A stretch of 64,000 bases of DNA from Brevipalpus yothersi (Eukaryota; Arthropoda; Arachnida; Trombidiformes; Tenuipalpidae): positions 327,099 through 391,098 of the forward strand of contig QZCP01000013.1 of assembly GCA_003956705.1 (NCBI GenBank). Direction: 5' to 3'. The translations under genes were made by a program, and so were the position numbers. The notes beneath the pieces are model-generated. The model had not been told where the DNA came from. It made no database searches and saw nothing but the letters and a program-made list of their open reading frames with translations. Below, piece after piece: positions 11,579 through 22,345 of this stretch; the stretch's first letter is position 1, and each line of letters starts with the position of its first letter.

Positions 11579-13230
11579 ATGACCACTCCATCGTCCATGT
11601 TTTGTAGCCGATGTGGTCAAGGGTTTGAGGAAAATGAAAAGATTGTGAATTCGGGTAATTAATTTATCATCTTGTTCTTTTCTCTCCAGTCTTTTCATTC
11701 CTTTTTCCTTCTCCATCATGAGTGACAAGAGAGATTAGATTAGATTAAGTTGTTGATTGATAATGCTCATTGATCAGAGATTCTTTTTTCTCATGGATAG
11801 TTTTTGAAAGTTGATGAAATATTGAAATAAATTTTCACAGATGAGCACTTTGTTTTGGTGTTCGATCGCTACTCACTTGACTTGATCTAATTTCTTACCC
11901 ACCGGTCAGGATCAATTCATCAGTGATGAAAATTTTTTGGGGATCTTTTTCTATCCATATTTTGTTTTTCGCTTCCTATCTGATCATTTAAATAAATTTA
12001 AGTATTTTTCTCATCTCGATTCCTCTTCAGGTGGTGAGGTGTGGCATCAGTCATGCTTCGTATGTGCACAATGCTTCCGGCCATTCAGCAAAGATGAAAT
12101 TTTCTACGAATTTGAAGGCAGGAAGTATTGTGAACACGACTTCCATGTTCTGTACGCTCCATGTTGTGAAAAGTGTGGCCAATTCATCATAGGTAATTGA
12201 AATCTTCTGAGTGGAAATCATATGATGAAGCTAAACTATAATTTTCTTCTTACCAGGTCGAGTTATCAAAGCTCTCAACAACAATTGGCATCCTGATTGT
12301 TTCCAGTGTCAAATATGTCAAAATCCTTTGGCTGATCAAGGATTTATCAAGAATGCTGGTAAAATCGCTTGTTCGCTGAATTCTTTTGGAACAAAATTAT
12401 TTGATACACGATTTTCCTTGCTAATTTCTCAATTTAGGCCGGGCTCTTTGCCATGAATGTAATGCAAGAGAGAAAGCTGCCGCAATAGGGAAATATATTT
12501 GCCATAAATGCCATGCTATAATTGACGAAGGTGCCCCACTCAAATATAAGGTTCGTAAAATTATTCATTAATTATGATACTGATGATTATATGCCATCCT
12601 TCTTACCTTGCAGAGTGAACCCTATCATCCTTACCACTTCAATTGCTTTTCATGTGGTGTCGAATTGACTTCAGATGCACGTGAAGTGAAAGGCGAACTT
12701 TATTGCCTTAGGTGCCATGATAAGATGGGCATCCCTATCTGTGGTGCTTGCCATAGACCGATTGAGGAGAGAATTGTTACTGCCTTAGGAAAAAATTGGC
12801 ACGTTGAACATTTCGTTTGTGCGAAATGTGAGAAACCCTTCTTAGGCCATCGACATTACGAAAAGAAGGTAATGATAATTCGTCAGCAAAATTGAGGTTC
12901 TCTTTTTAAAATAATAATTTGATTTTTCTTTCTTTTTTCCAGGGTCTGGCCTACTGTGAAACTCATTATCACCAACTCTTTGGTAATCTCTGCTTTGTAT
13001 GCAATCAAGTGATTAGTGGTGATGTCTTCTCTGCTCTTAACAAAGCCTGGTGTGTCGCTCATTTCAGTTGTGCTTTCTGTGACATGAAATTGACTCAGAA
13101 AACCAAATTCTATGATGTTGATCTCAAGCCATGCTGTAAGCGTTGCTTCGAAAAGTTTCCATCCGAATTGAGGAAACGCCTCAAAAAACATTATTCCGAA
13201 AAGGCTACTGGAAGCAAAGCAATTCTTTAG
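11579..13230 (+). CDS. LIMS1: PINCH (LIMS1/steamer duck/UNC-97), five-LIM adhesion adaptor, 331 aa
   Basis: PINCH joins integrin-linked kinase and parvin in the IPP complex at integrin adhesions and muscle attachment sites. Six exons are joined: 11579-11654, 12031-12192, 12257-12358, 12438-12550, 12614-12868 and 12943-13230. All five LIM domains are present with their Cys/His zinc ligands. LIM1 starts FCSRCGQGF and continues through GGEVWHQSCFVCAQC and GRKYCEHDF. LIM2 carries NNWHPDCFQCQIC, LIM3 ICHKCHAIIDE, LIM4 PICGACHRPIEER with WHVEHFVCAKCEKPFLGHRHYE, and LIM5 LCFVCNQVISGDVFSALNKAWC. The protein ends with the conserved basic KFPSELRKRLKKHYSEK helix. LIM1, by family knowledge, binds the ankyrin repeats of ILK. 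Length matches the family (about 325-335 aa). The ATG lies in an ATCATCATC run. A likely poly(A) signal is at 13382-13387. Confidence 0.97.
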
Positions 13231-13790
13231 GGGTAAAAAATCATTTCATGCTATTAGCCTTTCATCCAAGTATCATATTCTAATTTTCAGAAAAATCAAA
13301 CTTAGCTTAATATAAAGTATATATATAAATATATCAGATGAATGATAACAACGTCCTTGCTAGTGCCTCAATTTCGTATACAATAAACACTGTGGGGTTC
13401 CCTCACGCTATCAAAGAGTATCTATTTCGGTAGTAAAACGAATGATGAATGATGGAAAAAGCTCTTTGAGAGCTGCTAGCTAAAATGAAATCCATGTTGG
13501 ACGTCTCAGTCATATGAGCTTATCTTGTTTGCTTTTTGATGTTAAAATCTTGCAAGAATCTCGATAATTCATTACTCATTCGACATTTAACCCACCCATC
13601 TAGTGCGTATCAATCTCATTTATTCCCACTGTGATTTCTTGTCATTTTCTATGAGTCCAATAGACTCTTGAGAAGTTCATAAGCACTAGATTATCTGATG
13701 GGAATCTCAAGTTCAAAAACCCTAATCTAATATCTCCAATGCTTTTGTTTCATATTGATCTGATCAATACATACAACTGCCATGAATCGC

Positions 13791-13818
13791 AGAGAGAGAG
13801 AGAAAGAGAGAGAGAGAC
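13791..13818. repeat. (AG)n microsatellite
   Basis: A short, slightly interrupted AG dinucleotide tract in intergenic DNA. Confidence 0.85.
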
Positions 13819-14809
13819 TCATTATTTGAAGTAATATTCTCATTATATGGCTAAAAATAGTTCGTGGAAAAATTTCACCCTCATTTGAATCACCAATTGT
13901 AATGAAATCGAAGAAATTTGAATTTTCTGTGCAATATTGTTACATAAGTTAGAAGACATACAGATGGTAACAAGAGGAGGAAGTACGTTAGCAAGAATTT
14001 TGCTCAAGGCTTGAAATTATACTGAAAATTTTATCACTTAGACGCTAAAAAAAGATTCGTTTGCATTAAAAAGAGGAAAAAATCAAAATTTACTAGCACA
14101 ATTTAAAGAGAGTAACTATTATTCGAGTAACATGAGTTGTAATCATGCTAGGTTGCAAATGCAAAATATCCTGGAAGCAAATTCTGTTTCAAAGCCAAGT
14201 CTCATCAGGTGATAATTATTCCCTCCTAGAGAACCAGAGAATGATGATTATTCGACACTTCTCTAAGTCATGCCTAGGGTAAGGGTGCGAAGTAGTTCTT
14301 AACAGCCCCAATGACAATTAATCCTAGGAGGAAAGAAAAGTGATAAACTCCCATACTTTAACTTAAGATGTATAATCAATGTTTATGAAGTGAGAAAGTT
14401 AATCAGGTTCACCTGAGGCACTGAAGACAATTTTTTTCACTCTTACACATGGAAACTCAATTTTTCAAGTGACTTTGATAACTTTGGATTGTGGAAAACT
14501 TGCTTTTCTCACCTGGGCATCAAGAAACGATCTCCGCGCGAAAAAGTCATCGGAAATGAGATATCAAGATATTTCATAGATGATGGAAAATTTTGATTTA
14601 TGCAAGGAACAGGACCTTTTCCGAAAACACAAACCCATGATGGCAAAGCCTTTTAGGATGCACACAGATGACATAATACGTTGAAATGAGGAAAAAAGAA
14701 CTCCTACTTTTAGAAACAAGTTAGACTACTACATAAACACACACACACATATCATGTACATCATGTACCATGGGAATAGAAAAATAGTGAATAAAAAAAG
14801 TTTTTTTGA

Positions 14810-14855
14810 TATATAAGGAGTGGCTATGTATTGAACCTCCCAAAAGGTCTCACTT
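14810..14855 (+). promoter_or_regulatory. Core promoter (TATA box plus initiator-like site) of the secreted-protein gene
   Basis: TATATAAG at 14810-14817 is followed about 30-40 bp downstream by a TCTCACTT initiator-like sequence near 14848-14855. This spacing is normal for an RNA polymerase II core promoter. It would give a 5' leader of about 190 nt before the ATG at 15040. This is inferred from motif and spacing only. Confidence 0.5.
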
Positions 14856-15039
14856 TACCGACGGCTAGCGAGTTGTGGACATTGTGTTTGTGATTATTAA
14901 GCGAAGGACAAGAGAAAAATTTTCATCAGAGTTTCGGTGTCGCTTGTAGTGAACACTTTCATCGACTTTACCACTATTCGTTCCATCAAATATAAATCTC
15001 TTGAAACTTGTGAGAAACTTCGAAAACTGATCAATTAAA

Positions 15040-16655
15040 ATGAAGTGCTTTGTTTGTATCACTTTCTCGATTGGGCTTTTGATGGTGAACTATGTTCATG
15101 GTGCTCCCCAAGAGTTTGGAAACGACAACGACAAAGATAAATCAACCAGTGCAAAGCCTAAATATGAGGTGAAATTGATACCTGGTGTCAATGATACATG
15201 TCGTGAAATGGAACAAGAAGCTGATGCGAGTTTCAAAAAAATTCTCATGATCGGAGAAGACTTGAAAATTCCAAGAAATCAGAGTGAATTGATTGAACAC
15301 TGCAAGTAAGTTCCAAAAAATATCTTATATTGAAAATTTTACAAAATTTGTAGATTAAGCTCACAATTTGTCAGATAATTCCTTAGAAAATTCGATGATT
15401 CTTTAAAATTCATTGGTTGAAACATCATCTTTGAAGCTTCGACCGGACTTTCACTTTTCTTCTCCCACTTTATTGATACAATTTTTAATATTCCTCGACT
15501 TCATTCACTAGAAGTGAATTCAACTCATCTTTTGAGTAGATTATGCTTTCCTCAGAACTTAAAATCCAAATTCAATCCTCGATCAAGTGAATCCTCTCTT
15601 CAACTTCCCCTTATCTGCTCATCTTTTCCGGAAACGGTTCCAGACTATTGCTACGCAACTTCATTCCTCAAGAGTAGCTCTCTCATTGACACCACTTTTT
15701 TGGCTCTTTACTTTTTAACCATCCAGATTAGCAAAGCCGGCTCTTAAATTGGCGAACAATTATGGCAAATGTTTAACACCTTTTCCACGTCAAGTTCTCC
15801 GCATTCTGATACGAGGTGCAAAAAAATCGCTCAAAGAATATTGCGATACATCCAGAGGCCGAGAACGTAAGCAACTAATTATGTATATGTGTATATATAG
15901 TTATATTTTCATTTTTGGTCAAGTTCAAACTAGTGTTGATGAAAAAGGGTTAAGGTCAGACCAGAAAATAACCAATCGTGTTCGCTCTGAATCGAGAGAG
16001 ACTGATGCGTTGATCAGGATTATGATTGATAGGTTTTTCTGAACGGTTTTCTATCATCGCTACATCGCCATCGTCAGTGCTGCATGAATAGATTCGCTCG
16101 AAAGAGAGAAAGAAAGAGAGAGAAAGAAGTTCGAAAATTAACCGTTAGAACCGGTTTCAAATCGATAAAGGGAATTCAAATGATATTGAAGAGAGCTTCT
16201 TGAAAAACTCATAATTGTCGACTTTTTTTCGATAATTATTTGTCGAGAGAAAAAAAATAAGCTAATCGAATGGCGAAATAATTGACACAGCTCTCTTAGG
16301 CGAAGAAGATAATCATTTTCGGTCAAGATTCTTTTGTTTTCACAATGAGATGTTGGCTTTGGGAAGGCTCAAAAACTTCAAGGTACTTTTCTTAGCCGAT
16401 GAATAAATGAACTCATTCACACGTCTCTCCATTATGACCAATAACATTCGAGCGATGTAATGGTCAGCCACCATGCTGTTTGTCATTGAGCGATTCACAG
16501 TCTGAATGGTGATAAGTCTCGCTGGTATGATAAGGATAAAGGATGATGAATAAATATAGAAGGGGTCTGATTCAGCACTTACTTCATAATGCAGTGTTCA
16601 AGATTTTTTGTCTCTCAATCGAACTTGATAAAAATAATGCCTCTTAATCGACTTT

Positions 16656-16696
<41 letters not shown>

Positions 16697-17307
16697 CTTA
16701 CTGAAAATTGAAATACAGAAATTCTCAAGTATTTGACATGCTTGACCGAAGAAAATGCACAAGTGAGTAAATTTTTACATATTTGTAGACAAAATATACA
16801 ATTCTTTTTTTTCTAAGATGATTTTTCTTTCTTTTCTAAATTTACAGATCTTTTATGCTGCTCTTGAACGTGGTATTGGTAGGATTGATTACGTAGCAAA
16901 TGAAGTAAAAAATGATGATTTAGTGAGTACACTATGCTGCACATTCCATCTCCTCTATGGGAACGTGATGAAAGTTGTGCAAGCTCAATGCGGTAATTCG
17001 TCGGCGGATACCATAAAATTCATTAGGTAAGAATCAGGATTGTGAAGTCTGGGATTACAAAAGAATCAGAGAGATTGAAAAATTTTCTCTCTTTCTTTCA
17101 TCATAAAACAGACCAATCGTTGACAGTATCGCTGGTGACGTTTTGGAGGTGGGCTGTGTCAAATATCCATCACTGGACTCATGTGACGCACAATTGCCCA
17201 AAATCATGAATCAGCTGAGAAACGTCGAGTTCAAAAACAAAACTAATTTGGCAAAAAAGTTCCTCATTGCACCTGTGATCACCATAGCTCAGCGACTCGT
17301 TGAATAG
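15040..17307 (+). CDS. Secreted cysteine-rich helical protein of unknown function, 274 aa
   Basis: I do not recognise this protein. Five exons are joined in frame: 15040-15305, 15727-15866, 16719-16762, 16848-17026 and 17112-17307. Residues 1 to about 21 are a signal peptide ending YVHG before APQEF. The mature chain of roughly 253 residues has ten cysteines, enough for five disulfides. They occur in DTC, EHC, GKC, EYC, LTC, LCC, QCG, VGC and DSC, separated by predicted amphipathic helices. There are four N-glycosylation sequons (NDT, NQS, NSS and NKT) and no membrane span. The layout loosely recalls arthropod hemolymph or extracellular helical cysteine families such as DUF1397, but I cannot claim membership. 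A good TATA promoter sits upstream. A pure CT tract lies in intron 2 just before exon 3. Confidence 0.75.
16098..16128. repeat. GA-rich tract
   Basis: An imperfect (GA)n/(GAAA)n run in intron 2 of the secreted-protein gene. Confidence 0.7.
16656..16697. repeat. (CT)n(CTTT)n microsatellite upstream of a splice acceptor
   Basis: A (CT)n run passing into CTTT units lies 20-60 bp upstream of exon 3 of the secreted-protein gene. It may add to the polypyrimidine signal. Confidence 0.85.
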
Positions 17308-17727
17308 ATTTTTTTTCAGATGCATTTTAAGGGGAAAAAAGTTTTCTTGAATGAAATTTATCTGGCAACTAGTAACATAATGATTTCCTTTTCCCCAAAA
17401 TGTGTGGCTTTATAATCATCCATCTAGCACCAATTCGGTTTGCAAAAGTGTTTCCTACGGTTTTATCCATGGCAAGAATTATGTTGAATCCCTGCTTAAC
17501 CTGTAGATATGTTGATGTGTGTGTGTGTGTGTGTAGTTTTGCAAGAGAGTTGTAAAAATTGTAAAGAAGAGAAAAAAATACAAGTTAACATAATGATCGT
17601 GAAAAGACGAGAAAATGGGCTTTGAATGTCTAATTCGTGTTCTAAATGAAGCGCGAATAGTAAGCCCAGTGAGAAGAAAAAAACATCACTCAAGTACTGA
17701 CCTTCATTGAAAAGAGTGATTTTGAGA
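17308..17727. other. Convergent 3' region of the secreted-protein gene and gustavus
   Basis: This holds the 3' ends of two convergent genes, whose stop codons are about 420 bp apart. It includes a (GT)n tract at 17515-17535. I saw no canonical AATAAA for either gene here. Confidence 0.45.
17515..17535. repeat. (GT)n microsatellite
   Basis: About ten GT units lie in the shared 3' region of the secreted-protein gene and gustavus. Confidence 0.85.
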
Positions 17728-18885
17728 TCACGTTGATGAAAGGAATCGAGTCGAATTTAGAGGCTGATTATTATGTAGTTTTTCCATGAAGCTTTGATGA
17801 TGATAAGATAAATATGATTTAAGATCATTTGGCAGAGTCAATTCATTCTCCAGTCTATGCAGTCTTTGTTTCCCTATTTGTTTCCTAATAGTTCGTCGGC
17901 ATATGTCTTTAAGGGAGAGAGGTTCAGCTAAAATGAAGAGAAACAGAGAAAGAGAGAGAGAGAGAAAGAAAAAGAGAGAGAGTGAGAAAATTGTAATGAT
18001 GAACACAAGGGAGGTGAAAAGAGGTGGAAAAGGAGGAGGCTGCATAGGGAGGGAAACAAATCTACCAGATTCAATTGTGCTGAGTTTTTTATTCTTCGCG
18101 AAAGTGCCATCAACTGCCATCATTGACCATCAATGACAACTTATAGATCGAGGCCTTAAGAATGGCTTCCCTTCAGATTGTCAAGTTTTTTGATTTTTCT
18201 CTTGCTCACACATACACACAAATCAGATATATTGAGGAAAGGTCACTTGTGTGTTGGGATCAATGAGTTGGGGGCGTGAAGATGCAATCGACTTGGGCTC
18301 AAATAAATTACAGACACATATCGTTGCAACACTTGAGTGTTGGGCAAGACTTGATTTGACTTCACTTCCTGATTCGCAGGGGCACAACAAGTCTAGATGA
18401 CCGGCAGCGACCTTGCGAACGATGAGCTTTGAGAAGTGAGAGAGAGAGAGAGAAAAATTCATTTGCTTCTGGAAGAGAGAAAGATTACTTCTCTCTCTCT
18501 AACCAAGTGTATATAAAAAGCCTGCCATGCGTACTTGATCATGTGGATTATTTTCAGTCAGCATTTGAGGATGCATCAGGTTCAATGATCAGGGTCAATG
18601 ACCTCAAAATGATGAGAATCTTCATATTATTATTGACACCGTTTCTATTTAAGATGCAGTTAGACTGGCTATTCTATAAAGTGCACGTTGAATGGTGACC
18701 TCGAGCGATACACTTTTTTTCGGGTATCGAAGAGTGAACTGACGTGTGTAAGGAAGAGAGAGAGAACTCAGATCACTTCGTATTCGGATGATGACGAAAA
18801 ATATTCACTGTTCGCTTTTTTGCATTGGGATCAGGAAAGATGATTTCATGAAAATAAGCAAAACCTCTAAGCTACTGGACAGACT

Positions 18886-18943
<58 letters not shown>

Positions 18944-21757
18944 TTCTCTCATGTATCTGGTTGAACCGATTTTAATCTCTCAAATAGAATGTGTGTATGT
19001 ATATATATTTAAGAAACGAATCGGTTGGAAGAAAAAGAGTGAGAGAGAAAGAATTCTGAAGATGATTCACCTCTTTTCAAGTGGTTGAATGAGTGGCTGA
19101 AAGTTTGAGAAACTGGAAGCGGAGGTGAGTAGGAAGAAGAATGATAGCTGGAAGAGAGATCAAAAACCAGCAAATTGAGAGAAAGAGAGTGGAGCACAAA
19201 CAGACACAAGCCAGTGAGCTCTCCGATGTACACACACACACACACACATACATACAGCATACATACATAGCATTGATATGGCAGAGTTTAGCATTGTGGT
19301 TTAATCATTCAAGGGTTATTGACTTGCGAACGTCACTCTCTCTAGATGGCTATTGCACTCGTACATTGGCAGTCGTACTGCTCTTTGCCCCTTACTAGAA
19401 TGGTGATAACTCGATTCAAATCGCTTGACAACTAACTTCATAAAATAGTCTCGGTAGTCTTGCTATATTTTACCATGGTCTCTCTCTCTCTCCCTCTTTT
19501 TTCTTCTCTATCGTCCTATTATGCATCATCATGACAAACATGACAGATTGCACAGCTAACACATCCACACTTACACACACACATGGCACAAAAACTCGTT
19601 GCAACAAGAGGGTAAAAATCTGAACGGATGAGTGGACAGAGGAGATTACTACTATCACAACTTTTTTTTGCTCATATATACATGAACTATACTTACGATC
19701 TAGTCCACCGTGGTATTTCATGGTTATTTCACAATGGCCCCACACAGCACTCACAATTGGATACAATTTTTTGCCTCTTAGTCCTCGGAAAGCGACACCC
19801 AAATATCGGTTCTCAACCATGAACGCTAAAGTTCCCTCATCCATGTCGAGTATGACAAGAAAAGAATCTGGCACCATATAGTTGTCGTCTTGCCGTTGAT
19901 TCGGATATGCTCGTCCATCAGAATTTTTCGAATCATGAAACAATTGATTACGTCCCAAATCCCAGCCCCACGATTCGCCATTTGAGCCCACAAGAGATTG
20001 ATATCCGTGCGATTGTAGCGGTGCTTCCGCTGTGGCCACACCGACCACAGCATGTGTACCTCGTTGTCTTGTGTTCCAGGTTATCTGCCACACATGTAGA
20101 CCTCGAGAATATCCTACCTTACCACGAATACAATCCGTACTTTGAGCCCTGGAACAAAAATCGGATAAGGAAATGTGTTTGTTTGTTTGTTTTTCATTTT
20201 GGCATTAGTGTATGTGGTTTGTGTGGTTTATGTGGTTTATGTGGTGGTGAAATGTTTTCATAATCAATTAGGTAGCACAAAAGTAGGAAGTGGATAGAGT
20301 TGATAACAAAAACTTACATCGGATGTCTATGGAAAGTGAAAACATCATTATCTTTGAGAAAAATGTTTGAACTTGAATCATCCGGATTCCATGCATGCTG
20401 AGCCATTATTTCATGATCCACTGGAGGTCGATCAAGAAGGGCATCAAGTCGAGCAGGTCTCTCGATTGATTCACCGAATTCATAAGTTTTTCGAACCGAA
20501 GAGCAGCCATTAAAACCATGGCTACTTCTCTCTAATTCACGTCCACCGTTGGGACAACCCTTGTAGGATGATGCTTTTTGACCCATCAACCAGTGATAAC
20601 CACAATACACTAATCGTCCCTGAATTTCACGATATATCACCAATCCCCGATTGTGTCCACACTGGATCAAATGATTGACTGGTGGAGGACTTATTCGATT
20701 AGCTTGCTGTGATACTGTTGCCGGCAAGCTGTTGTTGGAATTGTTGGAACTGTTGTTGAGAATGTGAACAGGCTGAGGTACGAGATGGAGATGATGGTGA
20801 TGGTGATGGTGATGATGATGTCGGTGGCGATGAACTGAGTGTGGTGGTCGACCTGACAGTGGCTGTTGTTGTTGATGCTGTAGGTGGTGGGCTTGTTGTG
20901 ACGGTGGACACGGTACTGGTTGTTGTGGTGGTGAGTGTGGATGCTGGGAAGATCCTGCTTGTTCGAATGATGTTGATGCTACTGTCGATTGTGGTGGTGA
21001 TGATGCTGTTGTCGGGACGGATGAAGGAGGTCTGAAAAGAAGAGGGAAAAAAAGAGCCTAGGCAAAGTGAACAAACAAAAGGCGATACCAATAGAAGTAT
21101 GGACAAGGGGTGAAGGCTCAATTCGATTGCGTTGAAAAATTTCAAATTATTGTAACTATTATTATTTCGACAAAATTTAAAAGGCATTTGGTCCGAGAAA
21201 AGATCCACAAGAGAGACACAAATGAGAGAGAGAGAGTCAAGCTCGTAATCAGCTCTTGCTCCGGGAGCTCATATGTGTGAGAGTCTCTCTCTCTATTTTT
21301 ATTTTCTCTCTCTTTTTTGAAAAGATGATCAAAAAAGCATCCTCTTAGGAGGTGATGAGCTAGCTCATCACCTTTACGACCGTGAGGCCATCTCGGAACT
21401 TGGAGTACTACTATTTTCGGCAGGAACCTTTTCCAGTGAGGGGGGAGAGGAGGAGAGAGGAAGATGAACTTTGACAGCTGTACTGGTTGGTAAGGATTGG
21501 TTGGGTAGAGTGACAAACACACACAAATGTGCTTGAAGTGTGTGTGTATAAGCGAAGAACGATAGAAAATTTTTCTGAAATTCTCAGTCAAAGTTTGATA
21601 TAAAAGTTTCGAGGTTTTACTGGATTAAATTCTATCATTGCTTAAATGTTAACTAGTAAAAAGCTGACGGCTAGAGAACGCTTCGAATAGAGCAAAACAC
21701 CTTACCAGAAATTTTTATGGTTGAAAAATGAAAAGGACGGAAGACTCACATCGTCAT
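17728..21757 (-). CDS. gus: Gustavus / SPSB1-4 type SPRY-domain SOCS-box protein with a long His/Gln-rich N-terminus, about 457 aa
   Basis: This is a substrate receptor of a Cullin-5/Elongin-BC ubiquitin ligase; in flies it binds Vasa through the SPRY domain. Minus-strand exons are 21031-20318, 20148-19697 and 17927-17728, with a proposed 8-nt first coding exon at 21757-21750 (ATG ACG AT, then GTGAGT) that fits the phase. The N-terminal 150 or so residues are low-complexity: Pro/Ser/Gln-rich, a run of ten histidines near 20791-20820, then Asn/Ser. The family core follows: RLDALLDRPP, AWNPDD, TFHRHPMAQSTD, IRGKVGYSRGLHVW, RGTHAVVGVATAEAPL, ESWGWDLGRNQL, FLVILDMDEGTLAFMVENRYLGVAFRGLRGKKLYP and SAVWGHCEI. 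The last exon gives DPEPLSLKDICRRTIR and LPNDLKSYL, the SOCS box. Typical SPSBs have about 265-280 residues, so the N-terminus is an extension. Core confidence is high; the start exon is tentative. Confidence 0.88.
18510..18520 (+). promoter_or_regulatory. TATA-like element inside the gustavus intron
   Basis: TATATAAAAAG on the strand opposite gustavus is followed about 90 bp later by a small open frame (18611-18698) with a hydrophobic start, MMRIFILLLTPFLF. No further exon was recognised, so a transcript is speculative. Confidence 0.25.
18887..18938. repeat. (CT)n microsatellite, about 26 units
   Basis: A pure CT dinucleotide run in the last intron of gustavus. Confidence 0.95.
19228..19268. 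repeat. (CA)n / CATA repeat
   Basis: A CA dinucleotide tract passing into CATA units, intronic to gustavus. Confidence 0.8.
20211..20246. repeat. Four-copy 9-bp minisatellite
   Basis: Four tandem copies of TATGTGGTT or near variants lie in the short intron between the gustavus N-terminal exon and the SPRY exon. Confidence 0.75.
21350..21373. promoter_or_regulatory. Perfect 24-bp palindrome
   Basis: The half-site AGGTGATGAGCT is followed directly by its exact reverse complement AGCTCATCACCT. It lies in the first intron or upstream region of gustavus, between CT-rich tracts. It could be a dimeric transcription-factor site; no function is shown by sequence alone. Confidence 0.5.
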
Positions 21758-21999
21758 CTCGGTGTAGAGGCTGGAAAAATTCAAATTGGATTCGATAAGT
21801 TTAATATAATATTTCAATTCCAATTTTTGAAGAAACTTCTCACAAATAAATACAAAACTTGTGTATATGTAATGAAAATTCTACCATCACACCTTGGTCA
21901 TACCTTGGACTTGGACAATGAAATTTTCTTCAGAGCAAGGAAAGAAACTGTGAGTTGAGGCCTGAGGTTGAGAAAGAGAGAGAGAGAGCAACTGGTGGT

Positions 22000-22175
22000 G
22001 TCCGATGTGGCCTCACGTCGGCTCGAATGAACATCTGTCGCAGAGAGACGTTCTCTCTCTCTCTCTCTCCCTCTCTGCCTTGTGCCTCTTTGGCCACGCG
22101 CTCCAGACGGCTCGCGAGCGATTTTTGGCAGGGCCGGACGTGGAGCTTGTTGGGCATGGCCACAAGCCTCTGATA
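22000..22175. promoter_or_regulatory. GC/CpG-rich island
   Basis: In 22081-22140 I count 40 G or C in 60 bases and about eight CpG dinucleotides, against an AT-rich background. It lies about 300 bp upstream of the proposed first coding exon of gustavus on the minus strand, so a promoter or non-coding first exon is the simplest reading. Confidence 0.4.
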
Positions 22176-22309
22176 TTTCTCTGGTCCTAGTAAATTTTAC
22201 CTTACCTTCATCCTGCTTCGCTACCTTATTCTTTCTGCTCATATCTTCTGTTCAACGGAAGATCACAGTCCTGTTCAGGATAAAACTTTGACTACTACTA
22301 CTACTTTCT

Positions 22310-22345
22310 TTCTCCTCTTCTTCTTCTTCTTCTTCTTCTTCTTCG
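22310..22345. repeat. (TTC)n trinucleotide repeat
   Basis: About ten TTC units, preceded by CTA repeats and followed by GTC units. Confidence 0.85.

Larger units (their letters stand above)
13231..15039. other. Intergenic region between PINCH and the secreted-protein gene
   Basis: The first 150 bp are the PINCH 3' UTR. A GA tract is at 13791-13818. No coding sequence is seen in the remainder. The right end contains a TATA box for the next gene. Confidence 0.45.
17928..19696. other. Last intron of gustavus, rich in simple repeats
   Basis: This 1.77-kb intron separates the SPRY and SOCS-box exons. It holds GA tracts at 17939-17982 and 18437-18453, a pure (CT)n at 18887-18938 and a (CA)n at 19216-19250. 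It also holds a + strand TATA-like box at 18510-18520. Long open frames across the repeats are repeat artefacts. Confidence 0.6.

Noticed and set aside
20699..21208. Minus-strand Ser/Thr-rich open frame of 169 codons
   Set aside because: It is the shifted frame of the true His/Gln-rich gustavus exon. Only the frame continuous with the SPSB core is coding.
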